Assembly: GCF_000376225.1 (NCBI RefSeq)
Contig: NZ_AQXL01000131.1
Coordinates: forward strand, 48,649 to 112,648
DNA length: 64,000 nt
Reading direction: 5' to 3'
From: Effusibacillus pohliae DSM 22757
Lineage (GTDB): Bacteria; Bacillota; Bacilli; Tumebacillales; Effusibacillaceae
Shown: positions 38,371-47,730 of the stretch, piece by piece
Layout: every line of letters begins with the position of its first letter
How positions within the stretch are numbered: the stretch's first letter is position 1
Made by a program: the position numbers and the translations under genes
The notes under the pieces: model-generated
What the model was told of the DNA's origin: nothing
The model's input: only the letters and a program-made list of their open reading frames with translations
Database searches by the model: none

Positions 38371-38499
38371 GTGGAATGGAACGCCGTCAATATGTCGATC
38401 GTCGCGTCTCTGATCTTTATCGTGGTGGTGCTGTTCAACTTCTTTATCGTGCTGGCCATGCCGAACAACAAGGAGAAGCGAAAACAGGGCCGCAAGTGA
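38371..38499 (+). CDS. 42-residue single-pass membrane peptide
   Basis: GTG start with GAGGTGATG upstream. The product is mostly one membrane helix (IVASLIFIVVVLFNFFIVLA) with a basic tail (NNKEKRKQGRK). It is divergent from the exported protein and convergent with recG. Hydrophobicity and the ribosome-binding site support it, but I know of no homolog. Confidence 0.55.
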   Translation: MEWNAVNMSIVASLIFIVVVLFNFFIVLAMPNNKEKRKQGRK

Positions 38500-38541
38500 A
38501 CCGGCAAACGAATGAACCGCGGCATCATTCTCCATCCGGAC

Positions 38542-40596
38542 TCAATCCTGGATGGGGGCTTTCAGCACGTTCTCATTTTTCAGGTAGGCCAACAGTTCCT
38601 GATATTCCGGCAAAATCCAGAAGTCTGGCGAATCGATCAACTGCTGCGCCTCTTCCCGTGCAGCCTGCATCACATTCGCATCCGCCACCAGATCCCCCAA
38701 CCGGAACTCCGGCATCCCGCTCTGCCGGATCCCGAAAAATTCCCCCGGTCCCCGCAACTCCAAATCTTTCTCCGCCAACTCAAACCCGTTTTGCGTCGAG
38801 ATCATCGCCTGCATTCGCTCGATGCCCGTCTCGGTCAGGGGTTCGGCGATCAAAATGCAGGTCGAAGCATGTTCGCCGCGGCCGACCCGTCCCCGCAGCT
38901 GATGCAGTTGGGCGAGCCCGAACCGGTCCGCGTTGTAGATCACCATCACCGTCGCGTTCGGCACGTTGACCCCAACCTCGATCACCGTAGTGGACACCAA
39001 CACCTGAATCTCATTCGCTTTAAACCGCCGCATGACCGCTTCTTTTTCCCGGGCCGGCAATTTGCCGTGCATAAGCCCCACCTGAAAACCGGCTAGCGGT
39101 TCGCACAACCGGCTGTAGAGATCGATCGCGTTTTCCACGCCTTCCATTTTTTCCGATTCCTCGATCAGCGGAGCGACGATGTATGCCTGCCGCCCTTTCG
39201 CCAATTCTTTGCGCAGGAAGCGAATCACCCGCTGTTCCTTGTCGGGCGTCACCCAATACGTTTGGATCGGCTTTCTGCCGGCCGGCATCTGATCCAGCAC
39301 CGACACATCCAGATCACCGAACAGCGACATCGCCAGCGTCCGGGGGATCGGGGTGGCCGACATGAACAGCACGTCGGGATGATGCCCTTTTTGCCGAAAA
39401 ATCGCCCTCTGCTCAACGCCAAACCGGTGCTGTTCATCCGTTACCACCAGGCTGAGGTTCGCAAACTCGACGCCTTCTTCCAGCAGCGCATGCGTGCCGA
39501 TCACCGCATCGAGTTCCCCATTGGCGAGCTTATCCAGCAACTCTTTGCGCTCCGTCTCGCGGATGCTGCCGGTCAACAGCCCGATGCGCACTCCCAACTC
39601 TCCCAACAGCCTGCTTGCGGATTCGTAATGCTGTTCCGCCAAAATCTCGGTCGGTACCATCATCGCCGATTGGTATCCTGACAAATAGGCGGCGTACATC
39701 GCGCAAAACGCGATGATCGTCTTGCCGGAGCCAACGTCTCCCTGCAGCAGGCGGTTCATTGGGTGCGGCGCCCGCATGTCCAGCAGGATCTGGCGTACCG
39801 CTCGCTTTTGCCCATCCGTCAGCTCAAACGGCAGTGCCCGCAAAAATTCGCCCCACTGCTCCTTCGTAAAGCTGTGGGCGATCCCCGGTTGGTCCGTTTT
39901 ATGCAAGTGGCGGAACGCCTGCAGCTTCAGTTGAAACAAAAAAAATTCCTCAAATACCAACCGCCGCTTCGCCTGCCGCAAACTTTCCCGATCCTGCGGC
40001 AGATGGATTTGCCACAGCGCATCCCGTTTCGACAGCAGTTTGTATTTGGCCAGCAGGCGGTGCGGGAGAATTTCGGGAATTTGCAACTCAAGCTGTTTCA
40101 ACGCTTTCAGGAGGAGGGAACGCAACACTTTCGGGGTCAGGTCGCCGCGCACTTCGTAGATCGGCACCAGCCGGTTGCTGTGGATCGATTGGGTGTCCGG
40201 TTCAAAATCATAGTGGGACACCGTGAGGCTGCGCCTTCTGGCGTCATACTTGCCGGTTAACGAAACGGCAACCCCGGGCCGCAGCCGGTCGCGCAGGAAC
40301 AGCTGGTTAAACCAGACGGCCGCCAGCGGCATCCCGTCGGTCGTTCTCACCTGCACGGTCATCACCGACCTGCGCCCTTTCTGTCGGACCGCCGGCGGCG
40401 TCTGAATTACCGCCTGCACCGTCACGCGGGAGTCATGCTGCAGCGACTGTCCGGCCTGTACGGTCCGGTCGTCGTAGCGGAACGGGTAATAGGTGATCAG
40501 ATCTCCCACCGTATAAATGCCAAGGCGGGCCAGATCCCGCTCACGGGAAGGACCCACCCCGGCAAGATGGTTGACAGGGGATTGCAACGAAAGCAT
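38542..40596 (-). CDS. recG: ATP-dependent DNA helicase RecG
   Basis: Branch-migrating helicase for stalled forks and Holliday junctions, 684 residues. N-terminal wedge/OB domain (about 60-160), Walker A GDVGSGKTIIAFCA, DEQH motif VVTDEQHRFG, and motif VI QLRGRVGRGEHAS. ATG at 40596 with GGGGGTGGG upstream. It lies 12 bases after the fakA-like gene; the sdaAA/sdaAB genes found here in B. subtilis are absent. Confidence 0.97.
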   Translation of the reverse strand: MLSLQSPVNHLAGVGPSRERDLARLGIYTVGDLITYYPFRYDDRTVQAGQSLQHDSRVTVQAVIQTPPAVRQKGRRSVMTVQVRTTDGMPLAAVWFNQLFLRDRLRPGVAVSLTGKYDARRRSLTVSHYDFEPDTQSIHSNRLVPIYEVRGDLTPKVLRSLLLKALKQLELQIPEILPHRLLAKYKLLSKRDALWQIHLPQDRESLRQAKRRLVFEEFFLFQLKLQAFRHLHKTDQPGIAHSFTKEQWGEFLRALPFELTDGQKRAVRQILLDMRAPHPMNRLLQGDVGSGKTIIAFCAMYAAYLSGYQSAMMVPTEILAEQHYESASRLLGELGVRIGLLTGSIRETERKELLDKLANGELDAVIGTHALLEEGVEFANLSLVVTDEQHRFGVEQRAIFRQKGHHPDVLFMSATPIPRTLAMSLFGDLDVSVLDQMPAGRKPIQTYWVTPDKEQRVIRFLRKELAKGRQAYIVAPLIEESEKMEGVENAIDLYSRLCEPLAGFQVGLMHGKLPAREKEAVMRRFKANEIQVLVSTTVIEVGVNVPNATVMVIYNADRFGLAQLHQLRGRVGRGEHASTCILIAEPLTETGIERMQAMISTQNGFELAEKDLELRGPGEFFGIRQSGMPEFRLGDLVADANVMQAAREEAQQLIDSPDFWILPEYQELLAYLKNENVLKAPIQD

Positions 40597-40608
40597 CGTT
40601 CCCACCCC

Positions 40609-42270
40609 CTATTCGACAGAGAGTATATAATCGTACAACGGCTGCCCGCCGTAATGCAGTTCGAATTCGCAGTGCCGGAACTTCTCCGCCAGCCGGTCCA
40701 CCAACTGTTCCGCCCGCTCGCTGGTCACCGCTTGTCCGTAAAAGACAGTGATGATCTCGGAGTCCTTGTCCACCATTTTTTCAAGCAGTGATTGGGCCGT
40801 CTGATCCGGCTCGGGGCCGACCGCCACCACCTTGCCTTCGGCCAGTCCCATGCAATCACCCTGTTTAATGTCAAAATCCTGGAACTGCGAATCGCGCACA
40901 GCGCGGGTGACCTGGCCGGTTTTGATCCGCCCGGCCGCCGCCTGCATGCGATTTTCGTTAACGTCTGGGAGTTCTTCCGGATCAAACGCCAGTGCGGCGG
41001 CGATGCCTTGCGGAACCGTTTTCGTCGGGATGACGCGGATTTTGTCGCCCAACACCAATTTTGCCTGTTCCGCCGCCATGATGATGTTTGAGTTGTTCGG
41101 CAGCACAAACACTTGCTCCGCGTTCAGCCGTTCAACCGCCTTGACGATATCCTCCGTACTCGGATTCATCGTTTGACCGCCTTCCACCACTTCGACTCCG
41201 ATGCTTTTGAAGATGTCGCGCAGACCGTCGCCCGCCGCGACAGCGACCAATCCGTAAGGCCGGACGGCTGCCGGTGCCGGATTTTCGTTCCCGTACTCAT
41301 TTTTCAGGTTGTGGTGCTGCTCCGTCATGTTGTCGATTTTAATCCGGGTCAGCGGCCCGAACTGAATCGCTTCCTCAAGGACTTGTCCAGGACGGAGAGC
41401 GTGGATATGTACCTTTACCAGATTGTTGGCCGCCACGACAAGCATGGAATCGCCATATTCCTGCAAAGCGTTGCGCACCCGCTGTTCGATTTCCTGTTCG
41501 GAATCGGGGGCACGGTCCAACCGAATGATAAATTCCGTACAGTACCCATATTCCTCCGCATGTTCGACAAAAGCTCCTGCAGGTGCGGGCATCCCGTGCG
41601 GAATCGGACCGATCACGGGCTCGTCCGCCAATGGCGTTTGCTCCAGACGCTCGCCGCTTAAGGCGGTAAGGAATCCGCGATAAATAAAGACGAGACCTTG
41701 GCCGCCGGAATCGACCACGTTCGCCTGCTTCAGCACAGGCAGCAAATCGGGGGTCCGCCGCAAGGAACGTTCCGCTTCTTTCAGTGCCGCTTCCATCACC
41801 GAATACAGTGTCGCGTTTGCCGGTCGGGCTGCTTGCGCCGCCGCTTTTGCCGCATCTTTGGCAACCGTCAGGATCGTCCCTTCGACCGGTTTGGCCACCG
41901 CGTTATAGGCGGTCGTCACACCTGTTTGCAAACATTCGGCAAACGTTCGCACATCGATCGAATCCCGGTTTGACACCGCTTTCGCGAATCCGCGGAACAA
42001 TTGAGACAAAATCACGCCCGAGTTGCCCCGCGCGCCCATTAATAAACCGGTGGCCAACGCCTCCGCCACTTCGCCCAGCGGTCGATTGGCTACCCGCCGC
42101 ATCTCGGCCACCCCGGAAGCTAGCGACAGGCTCATGTTGGTGCCGGTGTCGCCGTCCGGAACCGGAAATACGTTCAATGCGTTGACCGCTTGTTTGTTGC
42201 TCTCAAGACTTTGCTGTCCGGCTAGCACCATTTGTACGAACAGCCCGCCGTCCAAACGCTTGTGGTTCAT
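40609..42270 (-). CDS. fakA: DAK-domain fatty acid kinase-like protein (YloV/FakA)
   Basis: 553 residues: an N-terminal DhaL/DAK2 nucleotide-binding domain (NVFPVPDGDTGTNMSLSL, ARGNSGVILSQLFRG) and the C-terminal FakA domains with VVDSGGQGLVFIYRG. FakA phosphorylates fatty acids bound to a separate FakB (DegV) protein, which is not in this window. It is adjacent to asp23, as in B. subtilis. Confidence 0.92.
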   Translation of the reverse strand: MNHKRLDGGLFVQMVLAGQQSLESNKQAVNALNVFPVPDGDTGTNMSLSLASGVAEMRRVANRPLGEVAEALATGLLMGARGNSGVILSQLFRGFAKAVSNRDSIDVRTFAECLQTGVTTAYNAVAKPVEGTILTVAKDAAKAAAQAARPANATLYSVMEAALKEAERSLRRTPDLLPVLKQANVVDSGGQGLVFIYRGFLTALSGERLEQTPLADEPVIGPIPHGMPAPAGAFVEHAEEYGYCTEFIIRLDRAPDSEQEIEQRVRNALQEYGDSMLVVAANNLVKVHIHALRPGQVLEEAIQFGPLTRIKIDNMTEQHHNLKNEYGNENPAPAAVRPYGLVAVAAGDGLRDIFKSIGVEVVEGGQTMNPSTEDIVKAVERLNAEQVFVLPNNSNIIMAAEQAKLVLGDKIRVIPTKTVPQGIAAALAFDPEELPDVNENRMQAAAGRIKTGQVTRAVRDSQFQDFDIKQGDCMGLAEGKVVAVGPEPDQTAQSLLEKMVDKDSEIITVFYGQAVTSERAEQLVDRLAEKFRHCEFELHYGGQPLYDYILSVE

Positions 42271-42280
42271 AATATCCCCC

Positions 42281-42646
42281 TTACTTCTCGCCGCTCACCC
42301 GGACGCCCTGAACGATCACGTTGATCTGGTCAACCTCCACGCCCAGGGTATTTTCCAGAGTATACTTCACCTTTTCCATGACATTATGGGCCACTACCGA
42401 AATTTTCGTGCCATAGCTGACAATAATGTGCAGATCAACGATCACCCGGTCGTCCTGCACGTGAACTTCCACTCCCCGACCGGGATTGTCGCGCCCCAGC
42501 AATTCGCTGATGCTGTCTTTCACTTTCTTTTGAGAGGCCATCCCTACCAAGCCGTAACAGTCGAGTGCCGCAAAACCGGCGATCGTTGCGATCACACTCT
42601 CCTCAATTGCAACTTTCCCCAATTCGTTGTGCAATACTTTCGGCAT
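42281..42646 (-). CDS. Asp23/YloU family alkaline shock protein
   Basis: 121 residues starting MPKVLHNELGKVAIEESVIA, with IIVSYGTKISVVAHNVMEKV. Relatives tether to membrane proteins or affect envelope stress; precise role unknown. GGAGGTGCTGG precedes ATG 42646. Conserved partner of fakA. Confidence 0.93.
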   Translation of the reverse strand: MPKVLHNELGKVAIEESVIATIAGFAALDCYGLVGMASQKKVKDSISELLGRDNPGRGVEVHVQDDRVIVDLHIIVSYGTKISVVAHNVMEKVKYTLENTLGVEVDQINVIVQGVRVSGEK

Positions 42647-42793
42647 GTCCAGCACCTCCAAAACGCCATGACGGGCCTGGTATCGGCAAACCGCCCGCTG
42701 GCCTGTCAATCGCTCAAGCCCACCAAAAATTCTGGGAATGATGGGCGTAGTAAGCATCATTCTACTACAATTTCCGACAAAGGAAAAGCCATC

Positions 42794-42823
42794 TTGCAAG
42801 GGTTCTGTTTTCTATGGTAAGAT
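42794..42823 (+). promoter_or_regulatory. Promoter of rpmB
   Basis: TTGCAA, an 18-base spacer and TAAGAT lie about 35 bases upstream of the rpmB start codon. Confidence 0.6.
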
Positions 42824-42857
42824 AAGCAAGTCAGTCTTATGCAAGGAGGTGCCCAGC

Positions 42858-43049
42858 ATGGCAAAACGTTGCGCGGTTTGTGGAAAGGATCCGAAAACGG
42901 GGAATCAGATCTCCCATTCCCATATTGTGACCAAACGTCGTTGGTTACCCAATCTTCAACGCGTTCGTGCGCTTGTGAACGGTTCGGTAAAACGGATTCA
43001 TGTTTGCACCCGCTGTCTGAAAGCGGGCAAAGTGAAACGCGCGATCTGA
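42858..43049 (+). CDS. rpmB: 50S ribosomal protein L28
   Basis: A 63-residue L28 with four cysteines in zinc-binding positions (CAVCGK, CTRCLK). ATG at 42858 with AAGGAGGTG. Divergent from asp23, as in related genomes. Confidence 0.98.
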   Translation: MAKRCAVCGKDPKTGNQISHSHIVTKRRWLPNLQRVRALVNGSVKRIHVCTRCLKAGKVKRAI

Positions 43050-43065
43050 GTGTCGCGCGTTTTTC
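43037..43065 (+). terminator. Terminator of rpmB
   Basis: ACGCGCGA/TCGCGCGT stem followed by TTTTTCC overlaps the last codons of rpmB. Confidence 0.85.
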
Positions 43066-43076
43066 CTTTCGCAGGC

Positions 43077-43157
43077 TCAGTCTTTCTTCAACACATTCAA
43101 CATTGCTTTTACGATACCGCCGAGAAACTTAGGTAACTTGATGGTATAAAACCGCAA
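43077..43157 (-). CDS. spoVM: Stage V sporulation protein SpoVM
   Basis: A 26-residue amphipathic helix gene easily missed by size. It reads MRFYTIKLPKFLGGIVKAML and ends NVLKKD, close to B. subtilis SpoVM including the proline at position 9. SpoVM senses positive membrane curvature on the forespore and recruits SpoIVA to build the coat. Start is TTG with GGAGGAGG upstream. It lies between rpmB and rpe, the conserved location; the thiN gene normally between them is absent. Confidence 0.93.
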   Translation of the reverse strand: MRFYTIKLPKFLGGIVKAMLNVLKKD

Positions 43158-43466
43158 TGTGACCCCTCCTCCAGTTTGATCAGTCCGCACCCCACTCGCA
43201 CAAACCGCCTGAGACGGGTTGAAGGAGCATCCGCCCTTGGGCGGTTACCGTCGGTACTATATATATTCCCGTTCCCTCAAAATGTGCCAAACCAAACACA
43301 AAGGGCCAATCCCTCTTGTTCAGGGATATGACCCAAGTGTACGAATTATGCTGATCGATTCAAAAGGAAATAAGTGGAGATCTATTAATGAATTCCCAGT
43401 CGCCCCATATCCTTTTTGAAAAAATGGGGATTCGCTTGGAAGCTTCACGTCACTGTCGTGAGAGTT
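43158..43466. other. spoVM-rpe intergenic region
   Basis: More AT-rich than its surroundings. A plus-strand frame of 66 codons (43219-43419) has no good start or homology. A CCCCAT/ATGGGG hairpin (43403-43429) and an AAGCTTCACGTCACTG element (from 43440) resembling the dispersed hairpin repeats are present. Thiamine pyrophosphokinase (thiN/yloS) would be expected here in B. subtilis. Confidence 0.4.
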
Positions 43467-44114
43467 TTACCCGCGTATGAGTCGAATCGCTTCCACCGGG
43501 TCGGGTGCTCCGTAGACGGCGGAGCCGGCCACAAGCACGTTGGCGCCCGCCTCCCGCACGATCGCCGAAGTTTCCGGATTGATTCCTCCGTCCACTTCAA
43601 TGTCAATGTGCCGCAGATCGCGGGCATCGAGCGATTGGCGCAACGAGCGGATTTTCGGCACGACGGAGCCGATGAATTTTTGCCCGCCAAACCCTGGATT
43701 GACGGTCATCAGCAGGACCATGTCCAGATCGTCGAGCACGTGCTCGATCATCGCCAAGGGGGTATGCGGATTCAGCGCGACGGACGCTCTGGCGCCGACC
43801 GATTTAATCAATTGGATCGTACGGTGCAGATGGGGGCACGCTTCCGCATGCACCGAGATGATGTCCGCCCCCGCTCTGGCAAAATCGGGAATGTAGCGAT
43901 CCGGTTGTTCGATCATCAAATGCACATCCAGCGGCAACCGGGTATGCGGCCGGATCGCCTGCACAATCAACGGACCGATCGTTAGATTGGGGACAAAGTG
44001 GCCGTCCATCACATCGACGTGCACATAATCGGCCCCGCCTTGTTCAATCACCCGGATTTCGTCCCCCAACTTGGCAAAATCGGCCGATAAAATGGATGGG
44101 GCTATTTTGATCAT
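43467..44114 (-). CDS. rpe: Ribulose-phosphate 3-epimerase
   Basis: Pentose phosphate pathway epimerase, 215 residues, TIM barrel with [12 protein letters not shown], the metal-binding [11 protein letters not shown] and [16 protein letters not shown] and DGGINPET. Directly downstream of rsgA. Confidence 0.97.
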   Translation of the reverse strand: MIKIAPSILSADFAKLGDEIRVIEQGGADYVHVDVMDGHFVPNLTIGPLIVQAIRPHTRLPLDVHLMIEQPDRYIPDFARAGADIISVHAEACPHLHRTIQLIKSVGARASVALNPHTPLAMIEHVLDDLDMVLLMTVNPGFGGQKFIGSVVPKIRSLRQSLDARDLRHIDIEVDGGINPETSAIVREAGANVLVAGSAVYGAPDPVEAIRLIRG

Positions 44115-44999
44115 CTACGAATACCTTCCTTCTTTCGTTTTCCGCACTTCCCACAGGAACTCCAAATAGTGCCGGTAGCGAATTTCGTCCAGTTTGCCTT
44201 CCGCAAGCGCCTTGCGTACGGCGCAATCGTGTTCCGATTCATGTTCGCATTCCCGGTAATAGCAATCCTGGCTCAAGCAGGCAATCTCGCGGAAATACTG
44301 ATCCAGCTCGGCCGGTTCCAACTCGCCGAAATCGAGTTGGCTAAAGCCCGGCGTGTCGGCGATAAACGAACTGGAATCGACTGGGATCAGTTCCACATGC
44401 CGTGTCGTATGCCGGCCGCGCCCCAGCTTGTGCGAAACTTCGCCCATTTTCAGGTTGAGGGAAGGATACAGCGCATTGAGCAGCGACGATTTGCCGACTC
44501 CCGATTGTCCGGCCAGGACGGAAATTTTGCCAACGAACAACGAACGGACTTCCTCCAGCCCGACGCCTTGCTTCGCCGACACCCGATACACCGGGTAACC
44601 GATCGCACTATACGGAGCGATCTCGGCATCGAGCAGGTCCGGTTGTTCCAACAGGTCGATCTTAGTCAGTACCAAGACCGGTTCGATGCCCGCTTTTTCA
44701 ATCAAAACCAGCATCCGATCCAACAGCCGCCGGTTTAAATCGGGCTCTTTCACGGAAAACACCAACACCGCCCGATCAACGTTGGCAATCGGCGGGCGCA
44801 CCAATTCGACGGAGCGGGGCAGGATCTCCTCGACCACTCCTTCCTGCCCGCCGACCGGGGTGAACAGCACGCGATCGCCAACCAGCGGCGACACACCCCG
44901 CTTCTTGAAAATGCCCCGGGCCCGGCACTGGTAGAGCCGATCGCCCACCAGCACATAGTAAAAACCGGCCAGCGCCTTGACAATCATTCCTTCCGGCAT
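44115..44999 (-). CDS. rsgA: Ribosome small subunit-dependent GTPase RsgA
   Basis: 294 residues: an N-terminal OB domain, a circularly permuted GTPase (LTKIDLLE before GQSGVGKSSLLNALYP, then DTPGFSQLDFGE), and a C-terminal zinc finger (CLSQDCYYRECEHESEHDC). It checks late 30S assembly. In B. subtilis RsgA is a substrate of PrkC, encoded next upstream. Confidence 0.97.
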   Translation of the reverse strand: MPEGMIVKALAGFYYVLVGDRLYQCRARGIFKKRGVSPLVGDRVLFTPVGGQEGVVEEILPRSVELVRPPIANVDRAVLVFSVKEPDLNRRLLDRMLVLIEKAGIEPVLVLTKIDLLEQPDLLDAEIAPYSAIGYPVYRVSAKQGVGLEEVRSLFVGKISVLAGQSGVGKSSLLNALYPSLNLKMGEVSHKLGRGRHTTRHVELIPVDSSSFIADTPGFSQLDFGELEPAELDQYFREIACLSQDCYYRECEHESEHDCAVRKALAEGKLDEIRYRHYLEFLWEVRKTKEGRYS

Positions 45000-45010
45000 C
45001 GCTTCCTCCC

Positions 45011-46951
45011 TTACTGCGGATAAGGTACCGTTTTCTTATCTTTCAACTGTCCGTTTTCGTACACTTCAATTTCGCCCGTGGTATTGGGGGCAAGAATCAG
45101 TTCCACCGGGTATTCTTTCGGCTGCGAGATTTTCTCGTTATCGACCACCGTTTGCGCTCCTCGCGCATCTTTCCGCCTGATCGTGATCGTTACGATAGCC
45201 CCAGGATCCGGTTCCGCCTTGACTTTATACGACAGCCGTTTCGCGTCGGGCGGCATGCCTTTTGACACCCACAGATTGACCTTCGATCCTTTCGGCTTTT
45301 CTCCGCCGAGCGGGTCTTGTTTCGTCACATAGCCGCTGTCGACCGTATAGCTGTAATCGGACGCGATGTCGCCGACCTGGAATCCTGCAGCCCGAATTTT
45401 CGCAGATGCGTCCGCAACGGACAAAGTGCGCACGTCAGGAACCGTTGCCAATTCCGGTCCAGACGATATGTACACTTCGATCTGCGTTTGTCCGGGGAGC
45501 ACTTGCACCTGCTGGGGAGGAACTTGCTGGAAGACGGTTCCTTTTTCTGCATCGTTCGGTTTTGTGATAAATTTTACAGAGTTCAGATCGAGGTGCAGCC
45601 TGGCCAGTTCATCCCGCGCCCTTTGCTCGTCCATTCCCACCAAATTCGGCATGATCACCGCTTCCGGCCCCTGACTGACTTTGAGCGTCACGACCCGGCT
45701 GGTCTTGACCCGCACGTTTGATTTGGGGTCTTGCTCGAAAACAAAGCCGGCTTGCATCGGCGGCCGATTGGTGTCACCCGGATCTTTGGTGTCCACCCGC
45801 TTGATATTCTCTTCCTTGAAGCCGAATTTTTTCAACAGGTCGACCGCTTCTTCGTATCTCTTTCCCTCGACATTCGGCATCGTCACCTCGGGAACGTTCA
45901 GCAGCTTGTTGACGATCAGAAACCCGGCCGACACACCCAGCGCCCCGATCAGCAGCCACATCAGAACGAAAGCGACCGTTTTCCAGAGGCTCCTTTTCCG
46001 CTTCGGCTGTTCCGTGTTCTCCTGCCCTGCGTCCGCTTTGGCGGGTGAATGTTCCCGTAAAACGGCGGCCGGGATCTGAATCGTCGGCTGCGTAAAAGCG
46101 GTTGGATCCGGTACGGTAAATTTCGCTACGTTCGGGTTTTGCAACGCCTGGTCGAGATCGACGAACATTTCCTTGGCCGACTGGTAGCGGACTTCCGGAT
46201 TTTTCGCCAGCGCTTTCAGAATAATGTTCTCGACGCTTTGCGGAATCTTCGGATTCAACTGGCGGGGTTCGACAAAATGTTCCTGCAAGTGTTTCAAGGC
46301 CACCGAGATCGGACTCTCGCCGGAAAACGGCAGCTCCCCGGTCAGCATCTCATACAGGACGACACCAAGCGAATAGATGTCCGATTTCACATCGGTGATC
46401 GCACCGCGCGCCTGTTCCGGTGAAAAATAATGCACCGATCCGATCACCGACCCGTTATGGGTGATCGTGCTGGAACTGACCGCCCGCGCGATGCCAAAAT
46501 CGGTCACCTTCACGTGACCGTCCCTGCCGATCATGATGTTGTGCGGCTTGATGTCGCGGTGCACGATCTGACGTTCATGGGCGTGCTGCAGCGCCGAACA
46601 GATCTGTTTGGCGATCTCGACCGCTTCCGCCACGGGCAGCGGCGCTCGCTCCTGGATGATCTCTTTCAGCGTCTTGCCATTGATGTATTCCATCACGATA
46701 AAATACGTCTCGCCTTCCACCCCGACATCGTAAATGTTGACCACGTTCGGATGGGACAGGCTGGCTGCCGATTGCGCTTCCCGCCGAAACCGGCGGACAA
46801 AATCTTCGTCCGCCACAAACTCCGGACGCAGGACCTTGACCGATACATAGCGGTTCAAAACGGTGTCGAGCGCACGGTAGACGATGGCCATGCCGCCGCC
46901 GCCGATCCGCTCGAGAATCTCGTATCGATTGGCGAGTTTTTTTCTGATCAC
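45011..46951 (-). CDS. prkC: PASTA-domain serine/threonine kinase PrkC
   Basis: 646 residues: a kinase domain (GGGGMAIVYRALD, HRDIKPHNIM, DFGIARAV, about 10-270), one membrane helix (TVAFVLMWLLIGALGVSAGF, about 327-350), three PASTA domains starting VPEVTMPNVEGKR, then MPNLVGMDEQRA and VPDVRTLSVADA, and a short C-terminal domain. It senses muropeptides and cell-wall precursors and is reversed by PrpC, whose gene it overlaps. Confidence 0.97.
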   Translation of the reverse strand: MIRKKLANRYEILERIGGGGMAIVYRALDTVLNRYVSVKVLRPEFVADEDFVRRFRREAQSAASLSHPNVVNIYDVGVEGETYFIVMEYINGKTLKEIIQERAPLPVAEAVEIAKQICSALQHAHERQIVHRDIKPHNIMIGRDGHVKVTDFGIARAVSSSTITHNGSVIGSVHYFSPEQARGAITDVKSDIYSLGVVLYEMLTGELPFSGESPISVALKHLQEHFVEPRQLNPKIPQSVENIILKALAKNPEVRYQSAKEMFVDLDQALQNPNVAKFTVPDPTAFTQPTIQIPAAVLREHSPAKADAGQENTEQPKRKRSLWKTVAFVLMWLLIGALGVSAGFLIVNKLLNVPEVTMPNVEGKRYEEAVDLLKKFGFKEENIKRVDTKDPGDTNRPPMQAGFVFEQDPKSNVRVKTSRVVTLKVSQGPEAVIMPNLVGMDEQRARDELARLHLDLNSVKFITKPNDAEKGTVFQQVPPQQVQVLPGQTQIEVYISSGPELATVPDVRTLSVADASAKIRAAGFQVGDIASDYSYTVDSGYVTKQDPLGGEKPKGSKVNLWVSKGMPPDAKRLSYKVKAEPDPGAIVTITIRRKDARGAQTVVDNEKISQPKEYPVELILAPNTTGEIEVYENGQLKDKKTVPYPQ

Positions 46952-47718
46952 TGCGTCTCACCCCGTTTCCGCTTGCCCGTATTTTGCAGTGCCACAACGG
47001 TAATATTATCATTACCGCCTTCCTCCAGCGCCCGGTCAATCAGCCGGTTGATCTTGTCATCCAGGCTACCCGGTTGGCTCATTACCTCGGCGATCTCGCC
47101 GTTGCTTACCAGGTTAGTCAATCCGTCGGTGCACAGTAGCAGGATGTCCCCTTCCTGCCAGGTGGTCCGGATCAGATCCACTTCCACCTGCATATCGGTC
47201 CCCAAAGCGCGGGTCAAAATGTTTTTCTGCGGATGAGCATTCACTTCTTCCTCGGTTAACTGGCCGTTTTTGTATAATTCGTTCACCAGCGAATGATCAT
47301 CCGTCAATTGGGTGATGCCCTTCGGCGTCACCAGATATCCCCGGCTGTCTCCGATATAGCCCAGGGTGATCGAACGGGGACTCACAATGCTGGCGACGAT
47401 TGTCGTTCCCATCCCGGCATAGCCGCTGGAACTGCGTCCGCGCTGATAGATCTCTTCATTCGCCCGCAAGATCGATTCCACAATGTAATCGCTCAGTTCC
47501 GGCTCCGCTTCTTCCTCCGTTTTGCCGCTGAGCTTCTGGCGCAGTTCCTGTCCCGCCACCTCAACCGCGATCGAAGAAGCGATTTCGCCTGCCAGATGAC
47601 CTCCCATGCCGTCTGCAACGAGTACCACCTGATACGGATCAAGGTCCATGTGCAGGGCAAACTCATCCTCATTGATTTGCCGAACCAGCCCGATATGGCT
47701 TTTCGCGGCGTACTCCAT
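46948..47718 (-). CDS. prpC: PP2C-family phosphatase PrpC
   Basis: 256-residue metal-dependent phosphatase with VADGMGGHLAGEIAS, GYIGDSRGYL, CTDGLTNLV and DNITVVAL motifs. It dephosphorylates PrkC and its targets. The stop overlaps the prkC start. Confidence 0.97.
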   Translation of the reverse strand: MEYAAKSHIGLVRQINEDEFALHMDLDPYQVVLVADGMGGHLAGEIASSIAVEVAGQELRQKLSGKTEEEAEPELSDYIVESILRANEEIYQRGRSSSGYAGMGTTIVASIVSPRSITLGYIGDSRGYLVTPKGITQLTDDHSLVNELYKNGQLTEEEVNAHPQKNILTRALGTDMQVEVDLIRTTWQEGDILLLCTDGLTNLVSNGEIAEVMSQPGSLDDKINRLIDRALEEGGNDNITVVALQNTGKRKRGETQ

Positions 47719-47730
47719 CTCACTCCCCCC

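Noticed and set aside
43077..43157. Region past rpmB as non-coding
   Set aside because: Its 26-codon minus-strand frame is clearly SpoVM by sequence and location, so it was called as a gene.
43219..43419. 66-codon plus-strand frame before rpe
   Set aside because: No supported start codon, no recognised family, composition atypical; kept only as a note on the intergenic region.
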